DNA from: Hansfordia pulvinata
Taxonomy: Eukaryota; Ascomycota; Sordariomycetes; Xylariales
NCBI GenBank assembly: GCA_006538405.1
Contig: BJKQ01000022.1
Location: 243,892 to 307,891, forward strand
Direction: 5' to 3'
DNA length: 64,000 bases
Shown here one piece after another: positions 9,991 through 21,686 of this stretch. A program made the translations under genes and the position numbers. The notes under the pieces were generated by a model, which was given only the letters and a program-made list of their open reading frames with translations, was not told the DNA's origin and searched no databases. Within the stretch, counting starts at the first letter, position 1, and each line of letters opens with the position of its first letter.

Positions 9991-12900
9991 TCAGTTCTCA
10001 TTGATGCTGCCAGCACCCCCCGGCGACGTAGCAGCCGTAGAGACATCGCTACGATCCATGTCCAGGCTGTCCTGCTCTCGCCCAGTCTGGAGAAGCTGTG
10101 GCTGTGGCTGCTTCTTCTTCATGCCAAAGCGAGCGCCCCAGCCACTGCTGCTCCGGTCCTTGGGTGTTTTGTTGCCGCCGCTGGCGATGGACCCGACCGA
10201 GGGACTGCCGTGAGTACTGTCAAAGCTGCGCCCCAGCAGATCGTCCTCGGCCGTCTCGTCAAGACTGCTGCGATCCACTGAAAGGTTCCGATCCGAGCTT
10301 GTCACGCTGCCAGGGCCTTTCTTGGCGCCTAAACCTCGCACCGACGATAGACTGAACTTGGATGAGCTGCCCTTCCGGAGGAGTTTCTTGATCGATGACG
10401 ACTCGTCCTTGATTCCAAGACCCAGTGCCAGCTCGGAAGGTACGTCAGACAGGCTGCGATCCAAGATCAACGAATCCCCAGACTCGGCGACAGATGGCGT
10501 GTCGACTGACAGGGCGTCGCGCGACTTGCGCGAGTCGGTCGGCGAGTCGTCAATCATGGGACTCGCCACTTCAACCAGAGACCCAGTGACTGCGAGGACT
10601 TCCGGACGTGCTCCTTGCCTTTGGCCTTGGCCTTGTCTTTGGCGTCCTTTTCCTTCTCGGTTCTGGGGCGGAAGAAGCCACCCATGAAGCTCGGCGCAGC
10701 AGGGTTCAATCGTTGACTGAGGCTTCTAGCCGCGGCAGAGCTGGGCTTGGTTCCAATGACGCCGACGTGGCTGGCGGGCGCGTGGAAAAGTTCCGAGTCG
10801 TCCAGAATCTCATCGTCAGCGTCCGCAAGCGTGGTCTTGAGCGCAGAGGGCGAGCCTCGCAGCGAAGCCCTCCTAGAGACGGTGCGAGAGGCCCAGGGAT
10901 CCTCGGAAGGCCACATTTGGCTGGGCTGAGGTCGACCCCAGATAGAGCCACTGTCCGTAGAAGGGCGCGGCCGGTCGTTGGAGGCTATCGACATGGCGCG
11001 GGGGCTGCCAGACGGTTCGCGGTCCGCAAAGATGCCGCTGGCGTTCTGAGAGCCATTGGCCATGCCCATGCGGCGCGATGCCACTGCCCGGGGACTGACG
11101 GCGGCCGGCTCGGGCAGATCGGGCCCAGCCGAGTTGCGGTGGAACATGTTCCAGCCATTAGAAAAGCTGATGCGCCGTTTGCTGGGCGACGGATCGTCAA
11201 CTTGGCGCGGGAACGATTGGCTCTGGCCTGGCTTCAAAGTGCCCAAGGCAGGCGGCTCTTCGTCCGGCTTGGAGTTGCGATGCAGCCAGGGCAAGAATGA
11301 TCTCCGTCCGCCGTGGTTCTGCGGCGCGATGGGCGACGGAGTGGCGTCTTGCTCGCCTCTGGACCCCTTGGTAGACCGGCGTCCCGAGTTTTCTCCAGCG
11401 TACGGGAGATTTCGGGCAGACTCTTGGGGGCTGGAGACAATGCTTTGAGAGTGACCAGAGGAAGCGGGAGACTGCGGGTTGTTCTCTGGAGACGTTCGAA
11501 ACCGAACCATGGCCTGCTCGTCATCATCCAGGAGGTCCAGCATGCCAGAAGGCAGCAAAGAGGCGGCGGTAGGGCTGAGCGGTGCTCCTCCAGTAAGGGC
11601 GCGCATGCCCTCGTCGTCCAGCGGAAGAGAGAAATCGGCAGAGTGGTCCATGAAGGGGCCCGGCGCAAAGCCAGGCGGGATGGTAGGAGCGCGAGATGGC
11701 GGCGGGAATCCGGTGAACGTCTGCGAGGGCTGCTCCATGGCAGGAAAGTTGTCGGCAGGAAAGTTGTCGGGCGCAAAGTTCTCAGCAGGAAAATTGTCGG
11801 CCGGGGGCGAGGGCACTGGCAAGTTGGGCATCGACTCGTTCGGGTGGCCGTCGTGCTTCAGAGCGGGCTGCATGTCGAACTCGGCGGCGGCGGCGTCGTA
11901 CATGAAGGGCAGACCCGACTGTTGGACCGCGGCCAACTGGGCCTGGAGGGCGTGCTCGTAGTCAGTAACCATGCGGAGCTTGCGGTTGGTGGCAAACAGC
12001 TGGCGCTGCAGCTCCCGGGCGCGGATCTCCCACTGGCGGCGAATCTCTCGATCCTCGTTGCGCCAGTCTTCGCTCTCTTCGCCTCCAGGGAGCTTCTTGC
12101 GCTGCTCTTCGGCGTCCTTGAGATCCTTGCTCTTCTCCTTGAGTTCGGCTTCCTCCTGCGCGTAGCTGGCCTGCAGAAGCGAAATATCGTTGCGCAGCTC
12201 TTCGGCCTTGACATCGCCTTCTTGTTGGATCTTCTTCTTGTCCTCCTCGAAGCAGGTCTGGCGCTTATTCATGGATGCCATGTCCTTGTCCCACTTGGCC
12301 ATGTCATCCTCCAGCTTCTTCCTCTCGTTCTGCTTCTCCCGAAGATTCTTCTCTTTCTGAGTCTTGCGCGACTGGGCCGTTCGCATGCTGCGGTCGGTAG
12401 ACCCCATCTCCCGTTTGAGCTTCTCGGTCGTGTCGTCCTTCTCCTTGAGCAGGCGTCGCTTCTGTTTCTTCTCCTCGGTGAGCTCGTCTACCGCCTCTTT
12501 GTGTTCCTTCTCGTCTTTGGAAATTTGAGCCTGCGTCTCGTCGATTTCCTTTCTGATCCGCTGGAACTTGTCGCCGAGTTCCTGCAGAGAGGACTCGGGT
12601 AAGCTGCCAAGAGCATCCTTGACGGTCTGGTCGATGCTGGTGGTGGAAGGCGAATGCTTGCGAGTCAGAGTGTTGCGGCGGGCAAGGGAGATGCTGGAGC
12701 TGGACTCCCTCATAGGAGTCAGAGGCTGATCGGGGATGCTGACGGCTTCTACGCCGGCAGCAGGTGTCCGGGGAGTTCCGTCCTCGTCGACATGCTCGGC
12801 AGGCATGGCTAACTGTTGCTCTTCGGGCACAAAATTGGAAGGCAACCGGTCATCTCCAAGCTGGGGGCGGCCATCACTCCCGAAGGTTCGCAAACGGATG

Positions 12901-13599
12901 ACCCGGCTCCCAGCCTGGAAGTTATTGTAGCCCACGGCAATGACTCGGACGTTGTAGAAGTGGTTCGGTTTGAGGCCAGTCACGGTAATGGCAGTCTCTT
13001 GGTTCGCCGACTCGCCAACTGCAGGAAAGCGAATGTCAGCACCCTGAAAGAATGATTTCACGTCCAGAACTTACCATTGACGCCGTTCACCTGAATGAGG
13101 AACTTGCTCACAGGGCGGTTGGGCCGAGGGCGTGTCCAGTTGAGAGTGGCGGCATCGGCGCGAATGCCCGCAAGGGAGACATCAGGGGCATCGGGAACAT
13201 CGACACCGAGGATGCCTATGAGCTCGGGGACGGGCTTCCAGAGGGTTTGCCAGGCGCGGTGGGCGATCCTGAGAGACTGTCAGTCGCGGGAGGCAGCAGT
13301 GACGGAAGGGATACGTACCAGAGAACAGCAGCTCCGGTGACGAGCATGTTGGCATGATAGTGAACAAGAACGTCGAGGCGAAGAGTGGTGGCGACGTGGG
13401 ACAGTGCGTCGTAGAGGTAGAGGGGAGAGTCCTGGGCGAGGTCGGGGGCGACGGCCCAGAAGAAGAGCAGGCAGCCAATGACGACAATGAGGTTGAGGTG
13501 GGCAGACTTTGGCTCAGTGAACCACCAGGCGATGACGGCGCAGATGACAAGCACGGTCGGGACGGTAGACGACGGCGGCCACGAGGCGGTCCATAACAT
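9991..13599 (-). CDS. Membrane-anchored fibronectin type III / coiled-coil protein
   Basis: Three exons: 13599-13319, 13268-13075 and 13018-9991, with introns of 50 and 56 bp (donors GTACGT and GTAAGT; acceptors CTCAG and TGCAG). The product is about 1167 aa. Two or three hydrophobic segments lie in residues 15-100 (PTVLVICAVIAWWF, NLIVVIGCLLFFWAV). They are followed by one fibronectin III domain (about 117-203: DAPDVSLAGIRADAATLNW to YNVRVIAVGYNNFQAGSR), a charged coiled coil (about 295-500), an Asn-Phe-Pro repeat, and a long Ser/Pro-rich disordered tail with many potential phosphosites. One base is missing at ccc 10582-10584; adding it joins the body to the terminal KSPMIDD-like segment. 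Conserved in moulds as an uncharacterised protein; the architecture suggests a cortical or ER-anchored scaffold, which is inference. Confidence 0.82.
11740..11805 (-). repeat. Short tandem repeat encoding Asn-Phe-Pro-Ala motifs
   Basis: Degenerate 15-bp units (aagttgtcggcagga and variants) inside the fibronectin III gene encode successive NFPA/NFAP motifs ending just before an MEQP segment. This is probably a recently expanded spacer in the disordered tail. Confidence 0.75.
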
Positions 13600-14714
13600 A
13601 TCGTCGCGGATCAGGAGCTCGAGGCGGGCAAGCAGGGGGAGGGTGGCGACGACATTGACGAGGAAGAGAGGGACGACGGCGAGGGCAAGGGCGACGGGGA
13701 TGGCAAAGGCGACGGTGCTGGTGATGGAGATGACGATAGGGAGGACGGGCGCGAGAGGGTGACGAGGCTGGTCCGGGGGAGAAGACGGGCGAGGGCGCGG
13801 GTCGTCATGCGGTCGTCGGTCAGACCCTCGGAGAAGCGGCGGTATCGATGCCAGGGTGGCTGATGGTGACGGGGAGGCAGGGCGGAGGGGTGGGAGGCGA
13901 CAACTTGGACGGCGACGATGTTGATGTGGTCGAGGTTGACAGCGAGTCGGGTGGGTACCCTGGAGGAGCCTTCACTGCACGCAGCGTCGGGCCCGGCACA
14001 GTCTGGCGTGCTGGACGTGCTTGGCCAAGCCGGTACTCATTGCGGTGGGTGGGTACCGGGTACTCGTTCGCGCCCATACCGCCATTGCCAGGGGGCTAAG
14101 TTGCTGAGATACAAACGCGCGGGTCCGACCCAGCCTCATTCATGCCGCCACCATGGATGACTGTGCCCTTAAGTCCAGTACCTTCACCCCTGGTTAGCCT
14201 GCAACGCCTCCAATTTGGAAGTGGAGGCTGTTGATCAGCCCGTCAAACCTTCAAGGGTTCGCAACTAAGCACTGAAATGGACATTGAGCTCGCGAGCCCA
14301 GGGAGGCATCGTGCTCTTGGGTTGCCTCACGGATTGTCCTCATCAGCCCTCGGGCTACACCAGCCCGGACCGTAAGAACCAGCCCTTTCGTTTACGGGTC
14401 CATCATGAGGTTGGCGAAGTTAACAATCGCGACGCGCGAAATTGACTTTGCTGGCACTTCACAAGTTCTACGCACAACGTAAATCAACTCAGCTAGATAT
14501 CGGAAATGTGGTGTGATTGGATCCAGCTCAGATGCGATCTAATAACAAACATGATTGGCAGGGAGTGCATTGCGGCCGTGACCCCCGCCATGGGCTTTCT
14601 TATGACAAGTATCATTCTCTGGATGCCTCGTGACAGATTTTGTTGCTGACCTTGCTTACGCTTCAGATTGAACCGGTACGCAGCGGGCTGATCCGAGGCC
14701 GGTCGCCCGTGAAA
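13600..14714. other. Intergenic region with low-complexity G-rich stretch
   Basis: The left part (13600-13850) is strongly purine-biased on the plus strand (runs such as gacgggcgagggcg), matching a pyrimidine-rich leader for the fibronectin III gene. The rest (13850-14714) shows no gene; short GC-rich frames there lack family resemblance. Confidence 0.55.
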
Positions 14715-16292
14715 TCAATAGAAGTCGGCGAAGCCGTTGTGGTAGGCCTCGTCAAGCTCAGGTGCCTCCTCGGGATAGCTTTTAGTGCCTTCCACTGCAG
14801 GGGTTGTCACTGACGGCGGCGACGTTGTCCCTGCCATCAAGTCCGGACTGAGCATGGGCGAACCCATCCAAGCATCACTTGGGGAATAGAAACCGGGTGG
14901 TTCTGACCGTGCTGACGCGGCTTCGGCCCTGTCGTGCTTTAGCTGGCGTCTCTTCAGGCACATTTGAACCCGAAGACAAAAGTCATGACACTCTTTGATC
15001 GAAGGATAGGATCGAGAGGAATGCGCTTGGAGTGCCATGTGGGCAATGTAGGCGGTTGGGTAGTACCAAGGCAGGCCCTGGTGGTCTTTGATGCTGTCAA
15101 GTGAGACAATGGTCGCGTTCAGGTCCTCCAGGCGGACAACGTAGTCGTCCTCTTGGCCATCGGTGCCACTGATGGGCTCTGGGGCCCGAGGCGTCTTCCT
15201 GTCAATCGCTTGGAAGAGTTTGTGAAATGGATCTTCACCATGTCTGCGATGGCCGGCTGCGAGGCGGCACAGTTCCTGCAGGGACAGGTCCCCGTCTTCG
15301 CCTTGACAATCCAGGTGAACTTTCGCCAGTGATGAGAGAAACTTGTTCTTGGGCGGGTAAGGGGGCCACCCGATCTTGCGCCTGTCGTTGGTACGACATT
15401 TAACAGCCCACTGGAGTCCAGTCACCAGTGCGTTTGCCTCGCCTTGCCAGATCGGGTGGCACATGATTTGATGTAAGCGCTCGCAGAAGGGCTCAGACCA
15501 GCGGGGATCTATCTGCTCCTTGTCTCCGATCATGACGAGCTTGTTGTTCGGGCACTCAACCGTGATCCGAAAGGCGTGGCTCATAATCCACTCGACGGGA
15601 AGTTTCCAGAATCGAAGTGAGTACCGGACGAGGGGCGGCCACTTGTTGTTGGCTTTCTTGTCCTTGTCGAGGAAGCGGCGTAGCGGGTCCTGTTTCCAGT
15701 CCTCCACCAAGGCATCCTCATCTGACTGTGTCCAAAACTCGTCGTATCGCGCGCGAAGCATCTGCTCTGCGTCGAGGAGAGTGAAGGTGCGCTCGTTGCC
15801 CCATTTGGTTGCTTCTTTGATCACTTCGCTGTAGGGGCGCTCCAGTGTTAGAGCGGTCTGGATTGCGCGATGAGAAAGGCGACTGTCGTTGTCTATCAAC
15901 AAGGTGGGCTCTGTCTGGGTCTCTGAGGACTTGGACGCTGCTGGGTGCGAGGTGGGCACGGGTTTGCGGGCTTTCTTTGAGGTTCGAGTCGGTGCGACGA
16001 ACGCGCCGGCGCGACCACGCGATGTTGAACTGGCTTCTCTCTTGCGCTTTCGCGAGTCCGCGTTTTGGCTTTGACTCGGGGCAGGCAGCAGCTCTGTCGA
16101 GGGGACGTCGGGATCGGACCCGTCATCTTCAGAGAAGCTACTCGAAAAGCTGGCTCCCTCATAGTCGGAGTCAAGAGAAGTGTCTGAATTGGGGCTTGTG
16201 GTAGTGTCGATGGTCGATGGTCTGGTAGGGCGAGTGGCCCGACCGCGAGCCGTGGCAGAGCCACGACGCCCGCGAGTGGCGCGCGGGGGCAT
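14715..16292 (-). CDS. Conserved fungal protein of unknown function, basic N-terminus
   Basis: Single-exon ORF of 525 aa from MPPRATRGRRGSATARGRAT (ATG 16290-16292) to NGFADFY. An in-frame ATG 24 bp upstream exists, but the Arg-rich start looks native. Residues 1-115 are disordered, Ser/Asp-rich and Arg/Lys-rich with nuclear-localisation-like stretches (RKRKRE, KKARKP). Residues 145-440 are folded and aromatic-rich (KWPPLVRYSLRFWKLPVEWI, KIGWPPYPPKNKFLSSLAKV). The tail is Ser/Pro-rich. No catalytic motif or zinc ligand set is visible. It reads as a nuclear protein found across moulds without a name. The frame is intact over its full length. Confidence 0.72.
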   Translation of the reverse strand: MPPRATRGRRGSATARGRATRPTRPSTIDTTTSPNSDTSLDSDYEGASFSSSFSEDDGSDPDVPSTELLPAPSQSQNADSRKRKREASSTSRGRAGAFVAPTRTSKKARKPVPTSHPAASKSSETQTEPTLLIDNDSRLSHRAIQTALTLERPYSEVIKEATKWGNERTFTLLDAEQMLRARYDEFWTQSDEDALVEDWKQDPLRRFLDKDKKANNKWPPLVRYSLRFWKLPVEWIMSHAFRITVECPNNKLVMIGDKEQIDPRWSEPFCERLHQIMCHPIWQGEANALVTGLQWAVKCRTNDRRKIGWPPYPPKNKFLSSLAKVHLDCQGEDGDLSLQELCRLAAGHRRHGEDPFHKLFQAIDRKTPRAPEPISGTDGQEDDYVVRLEDLNATIVSLDSIKDHQGLPWYYPTAYIAHMALQAHSSRSYPSIKECHDFCLRVQMCLKRRQLKHDRAEAASARSEPPGFYSPSDAWMGSPMLSPDLMAGTTSPPSVTTPAVEGTKSYPEEAPELDEAYHNGFADFY

Positions 16293-16593
16293 GGCAAAGC
16301 CCAAAGCAGATGACAAGAAGGGGTGTATCGGGAGATGAGATGAAGAGCGGATGGAAGAGGAACTTGCTTGTGGGCTGGAGACGGTTGCAGGACAACTCCG
16401 CGGCTTTGTGATGTGGAAGAGATGGATGAAGGTTGGGCAGACGGAGCGATGAGTTGGGCAGTCCAGTGGGGAGGCTACTCTCGAGCAGCCTCTGACATGA
16501 ACAGGTGCGACATGGTCTCCGGGCGGTCGTGAACTTTGAAAGTGCCGGTAGCTACATGTTAGCTGTGTACACCGTCATGTGTTGCTTGTCGAG

Positions 16594-16995
16594 GGAGAAG
16601 ATGCGACAACTAGGTTCGTGCGACAACCGGAACAGCTGGAGGTCTTGTATAGAAAGGCTATAGCTTTAGGATACCTGACCCATATAGGAATTGCATTGCA
16701 CGGGAGGCAGTGAAATCACTACGTGTACCACGGGTTCGTGTTCTTGGGAAGTCACGGCAAGATGCATTTCTGCGGCGCCTGCACCGTTGCTGTGCCGAAG
16801 CTGAGTAAAAGTCGGCGCTGCTCGGAGTGCTTTGGGGGAAGCAAGATGGGCGAGAGCGAGAGCCCCGTTCCATCTTGTATGGACTTGCTACTGATGAAAG
16901 CCGTTCGGGAGTCTGCTTGACGAATCCGTGGGTGCCAGCGCCATTCACTCTACCAGCCCTCGTTCTGCGCAAGCACGAGTTGCGGCGTGCCGAGA
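16594..16995 (-). repeat. Dispersed repeat copy B (inverted partner at 6705-7065)
   Basis: The reverse complement of this stretch matches 6705-7065, including the run around tcggcacagcaacggtgcag and the terminal ttgtcgcacgaac/ttgtcgcat pair (16606-16628). It sits in the divergent spacer between the 14.7-kb and 17.3-kb genes. Indels make it about 40 bp longer than copy A. Confidence 0.7.
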
Positions 16996-17329
16996 CCTGC
17001 CAGTTAATCCTACGAGGAATGAGTAGATGCGACTCGCGAGCAAGACTTTGCCTCCAGTGCGAAGCAACTGCGCGTTGAATGGAGAGGGGCATAAATTGCG
17101 TCTGCTTGTTTGCCTGGGTTGCTGGGGCGCTTTGTCCGTTGCTATGAATGACAACTTTCAGCAGCAGTCGCCTTTGGCCCATCTCCATTTTCCTCGCTAC
17201 CAACCACAGGCTTTCCTCTTCTGCAACATCCACCCTCTTCCCGACTACATCGTCATCTCGCCTCCCTCGCCCGCCCTCAGCCTGTTTGAACAATACGATC
17301 AGCGACGATTGTCGCACGCTGCTCCCAAC

Positions 17330-19587
17330 ATGGCGAGCTCAGACTTTCGCGAAGACTTTCGCAAATGGACAGCGCCCATCATCCAAGACTTCCTTGAAAC
17401 ACCTGCCCTTCGAGGGGTCAAGATCGCGCATTTCATCGCGCCCCCGATTGGCAAGAGTGAAACCCTCGTGCCCGAGATCTGGAAGCAGATTACGGAGTCG
17501 CAACCCAGAGTAAAAGGCGCCTACATCCAACGTTTCCAGCAGCAGGCTGAGAATCTACAACTGAAACTGAGAAAAACCGCGAGATAGTGGCCACTTTGGT
17601 CGAGGAAGATGCCGACGAGTTTTTCTTTGTCCAACCTGGCACTCTTTACCTCGGATCATACGAGAAAATCGGCCCGTACGCGGACTTCGAAATCAAAACG
17701 AACCAGATGGCGCTGATGATGGACCTTGAAGACGAGCCCACGCCACACGGCGAATTGACCGTAGCCTGCGTGGTCGATCACGTGCGGCGCTATATCGACC
17801 ACAAAGACACCGACATCACCATCGTGTTCCTATCCAGCTACGACCGGGACGACATTACCAAGCTTGTGGAGCACGCGTTGGGTTTAAGCATAGCCCAGTC
17901 AATTTTTGAGCTGCAGGCTGTCACGATCTCACCGGTTACACTGACCGAGGATATCGTACCAAGCATCGTTGCCATCATCAAGGATCTCATCGACGAGCAT
18001 TGTGGCGGCAATAAAACCCCATTTCCACGCGACGCGATGGGCACTGTGGTTCTCATTGGCGACGGACGCATCGTGGACGACATACTGTCCCAGCTCGAAA
18101 AACATGGCAGGTTTCCCTTCCGATTCCAGAGCATCATGGCCAGGGGAGGGCTTGACAAGGACGGGTTTCTGGAAGAGGAGCGCCCGATCCGTACTAATCA
18201 TGAGTCATACCCCAACAACTTTTTGCTGATCTCGGTCCACCCAGCTTGTCAGCTATCTTTCCCGACAAGAAACCTCAGAGCAGTCATCTCGTTCGACAGG
18301 AAACCACAAGTGTCATACATAGCGGACGCAGAGTCGTGGCTTGAGTGCATGGTGCCTCTTTCACGAGCCGAGTTGGATCGCCACCGCAGCTGGATTTGGA
18401 AGGCCGAGAACCCTGATACTGAGCCGCCTCAATTCTTCGCTACATGGTCAGAGGACTCTTACAGCACTGCGGAGGAAGTTTCTAGGGAAGAGCTTTCTAA
18501 ACAGGCCTTGTGGCTGTATCTTGAAGCTGCCCGCATATGGCCCGACGTGCCCTTTTCTAAGGGGTTCCTGCCAGCTGGCCACGAAATAACGAGCGGAGAA
18601 TGGGACATGGCCCGCCGTCGCCTCAGACTCTTGGGCACTCTCAACACCAAGGCTACTGGCGATGCCGGCGCCCCGACTCAGCACGGGCAGAACGTGTTGA
18701 AATTCTACCACCGACTGTACAACAACTTCAGAGCGTCCGCCCTGATGTCTCAAGCTGCTACTGGCAAAAGTGACCCTTCAGGCATCGAATTGGACACCCC
18801 TCTGAGGCGCTTGATCATCCGCCTTGCCTGCATTCAAGCCCATTCGCCACTCTTCCGTCTCACCGAGGAGGGAAGGGCTTCCTTCCAGACCGGCAGTAAA
18901 CTGTGCTTCACCTTTCTCGAGGCTTATTGCCGTGGTGCTGCAAAGCTACACCTCAAACGCGGCTCAGCTTGGGTCGAGCTAGGCATTTGGCAAACCTTGA
19001 GGTACTTGGGCGACCTATCTCCACACCAAAAATCAGACAGCATCGTGATTGCCGCCGGACACATTAGCGTGGACATCCGCCGTTGCAAAAGAGTGTTGCG
19101 CTCAGTCGTCAAGTTTGAGGAAATGCTTCTTTCACAAGAGCATGAAACCTCCCGAGGCACAATCAGTGACGCAGAAGAGCTCGTCGCTACAGATGTTGCT
19201 AGCACTTCTGGATTCGAGTCCTTGGAGACGATCATTACCTGGGCCCATCTCGATCAACTGGCCTACTTCCCCATGAGAACAAGAGAAGAGCCATTCGACG
19301 TTTTGACGCAGAGGCGACTTGAGCTATCGAGCCGATGCTTGGTTCTTAGCGCGTTGGACACGGTGGACGAATCCGATCAGGACGGTGATAGCTCTAGCTT
19401 CACAGCAATCTATAACAAGGCAGCACGAGGCTCCATTCCCGAGGCTCCAGTCCAGCCTCTGGACCTCACCCGAATTTCTCGCAGGTCTTACGCGGATGCT
19501 ATGGCTATCCTGCTCCGACTTCACCTGGAGGACACCGCATTGTCAGAGTGGACTCACGAAATGATCTGGGGTATATACTGGGGCTGA
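17330..19587 (+). CDS. Degenerate DEAH/RHA-helicase-like protein, probably inactive
   Basis: ATG at 17330 (MASSDFREDFRKWTAPIIQD). The frame breaks at the A5 run 17572-17576; one extra A gives 753 continuous codons (752 aa). Residues 33-50 read as a decayed Walker A region (APPIGKSETLVPEIW, keeping GKS). Residues about 130-330 follow the second RecA lobe of DEAH helicases in order: an ILVFL-like strand (TDITIVFLSSYDRDD), a FLLISVHPA segment at the usual NIAE position, and an AVISFD strand at the VIDSG position. After that, FLPAGHEITSGEWDMARRRL to APTQHGQNVLKFY resembles the winged-helix/ratchet (HA2) start. No DEAH box and no QRxGRxGR arginine finger are visible. The helicase reading is an inference from fold order; the alternative is an unrelated fungal-specific family. 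Confidence 0.65.
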
Positions 19588-19735
19588 TTTCACATCATGG
19601 AACAACTGCAAACACCAATCACCATTCAGAGATGACATCAAGCTTATTACATCCATCAATGCGACTCATTGGCCGACCCTTGAGATATGACTGTAGACGT
19701 GACGATCTGTAGATACCTACCCTCACCTGTGCAAG

Positions 19736-19751
19736 TACCTACCTACCTACC
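19736..19751 (+). repeat. (TACC)4 microsatellite
   Basis: Four TACC units in the 3' flank of the helicase-like gene; further tacc words are scattered within 60 bp on each side. Confidence 0.85.
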
Positions 19752-20265
19752 TTGCTTACCTTGGGTACCTAAGTCTTGACTTGAGTTCGTGTAATGACTT
19801 GCTGGGGACGCAGTAGGTCATTTCGGTGATTGTGGGATGCGCCCCCGCTTCTCGCATTCCAGCTTCAGATGAGTACTGGAACCCGTAGCGGCTTTCAGCA
19901 CTCTGCACTCCGCACTATGGCGACCAGACAGCGCTAATCGGCCCCGCGGTGGCACGCATCCGGAGGGCCGGGAACCGGAGTCGCAGCCCCGCGTGTGCCC
20001 CGCGCCGTCGAGGTATTTGATTGAATGCAGATTGCGCGCCTTTGACTCTGGGCTTGCGTCCGCACACGCAGCGCAACCCGGCCCATCCGCGCGCGCATGC
20101 CGCCCTCGCAAGCTCTTAATTGACATGACATGACTGGACAACAAAGCGGCCTTTGCTCTGCTTCCCTTTCTTCGACTGCCGTCTTCTCTTCCCCCATCCC
20201 GCTCACGCGCAGCCGTCTGCTGGTCCATCTGCTACTGCCTATGGTCACTGCAACGACCGCCCGCC

Positions 20266-21686
20266 ATGGACTTCAACTCGTCCACCATATTCCCCGAGGG
20301 GGTCATCTCCTTTCTCGACACCGACCTCTATAAGCTGACGATGCAATGCGCCGTCTTCAAGCACTACCGCGACGTCCCCGTCTCCTACGCCTTCACCAAC
20401 CGCACACCCGAGAAGAAGCTGTCGCGCGAGGCCTTCCAATGGCTTTGCGACCAGATCTACAGTACGTCCGCATTTATCCTGCCGGTCGCGTGTCCTTGGT
20501 CCCCTTTCTAATTTGCACAGAGCTCGGCAATATCTCTCTGTCCGACGACGAATTCCGCTACCTCAAGCAACACTGCCCTTACTTGGGCGCCGCATACCTC
20601 GACTTTCTCAAGGACTTTCGCCTACGCCCCCGCGAGCAGCTCAAGCCCACCTTTCACCCGGTCGCGCAAGATGACGACCTCGGCGACATTCACATCGAAA
20701 TCCACGGCTCCTGGGTCGATACCATCCTCTACGAGATTCCCCTGCTTGCCCTGGCCTCCGAGGCCTACTTCAAGTTTATGGATCGCGACTGGAACTACGA
20801 CGGCCAAGAAGAAAAGGCGTTCGACAAGGGCCTGCGCCTCCTCGAGGCCGGCTGCATCACCTCCGAGTTTGGCAGCCGCCGGAGACGAGACTACCACACC
20901 CAGGCCCTCGTCTTTCGTGGCCTCGTCAAGGCAAGCCAGGAGGGCGAGAAGCGCGGCCTCCCCGGCAAGATTTCGGGCACCAGCAACGTTCACCTAGCCA
21001 TGCGCTTCAACATCCCGCCCGTGGGCACGGTCGCACACGAGTGGTTCATGGGGATCGCCGCCATCACCAACGACTATCCGCGCGCCAACGAAGAAGCTCT
21101 GCGCCTTTGGGTCGACTGCTTTGGCGAGGGAGTCCTGGGCATCGCCCTGACGGACACTTTCGGAACCCCTGCTTTCCTCGAGGCTTTTGGGAAACCCGCA
21201 TCTACAACCGGCGCCCAAGGGCGCACCTACGCCGACATCTTCGCTGGCGTGCGCCAGGACTCGGGAGACCCCGCTCGCTTCGTGCAGCTAATGCGCGAGT
21301 TCTACGACCGTGCCGGCGTCAAGGACAAGAAGACCATTGTCTTTTCCGACTCTCTCGACATTGATAAGTGCATCGAGTACAAGCGCGTCTCTGAGGCGGC
21401 AGGCTTCCAGCCCACGTTTGGTGTCGGCACTTACCTCACCAACGACTTCACGCAGCTGACCACGGGCAAGAAGTCCGTCCCGCTCAACATTGTCATTAAA
21501 ATCAGCTCCGCCAACGGCAACCCTGCCATCAAGCTCAGCGATAACATTGGTAAGAACACGGGGGACAAGGAGCGCGTCGATTTTGTGAAGAAACAGCTAG
21601 GCTACGTTGAGAAGGACTGGGCTGGAGGTGACGAGACGGCACGCTGGGGAAAGGAGGGCGAAACCTCAGAAGCAGCTGTACGATAG
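20266..21686 (+). CDS. NPT1: Nicotinate phosphoribosyltransferase (NAD salvage)
   Basis: Converts nicotinate and PRPP to nicotinate mononucleotide, the entry step of the Preiss-Handler NAD salvage pathway. Exon 1 is 20266-20461 and exon 2 20521-21686 with a 59-bp intron (GTACGT ... TTTGCACAG). The 453-aa product begins MDFNSSTIFPEGVISFLDTD; LDTDLYKLTMQ is the family N-terminal signature. Other landmarks are the DYHTQ-region, SGTSNVHLAMRFNIPPVGT with AHEW (the phosphoribosyl/active-site His region), DTFGTPAFL, VRQDSGDP and IVFSDSLDIDKC. Length matches fungal members and the frame is clean. The enzyme is expected in the cytosol/nucleus and supplies NAD for sirtuins in yeast; that role here is by homology. 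Confidence 0.95.

Noticed and set aside
17560..17590. Programmed -1 ribosomal frameshift in the helicase-like gene
   Set aside because: The A5 run does not give a proper slippery heptamer in the zero frame, and similar one-base deficits occur in six other genes, so a sequencing indel is simpler.
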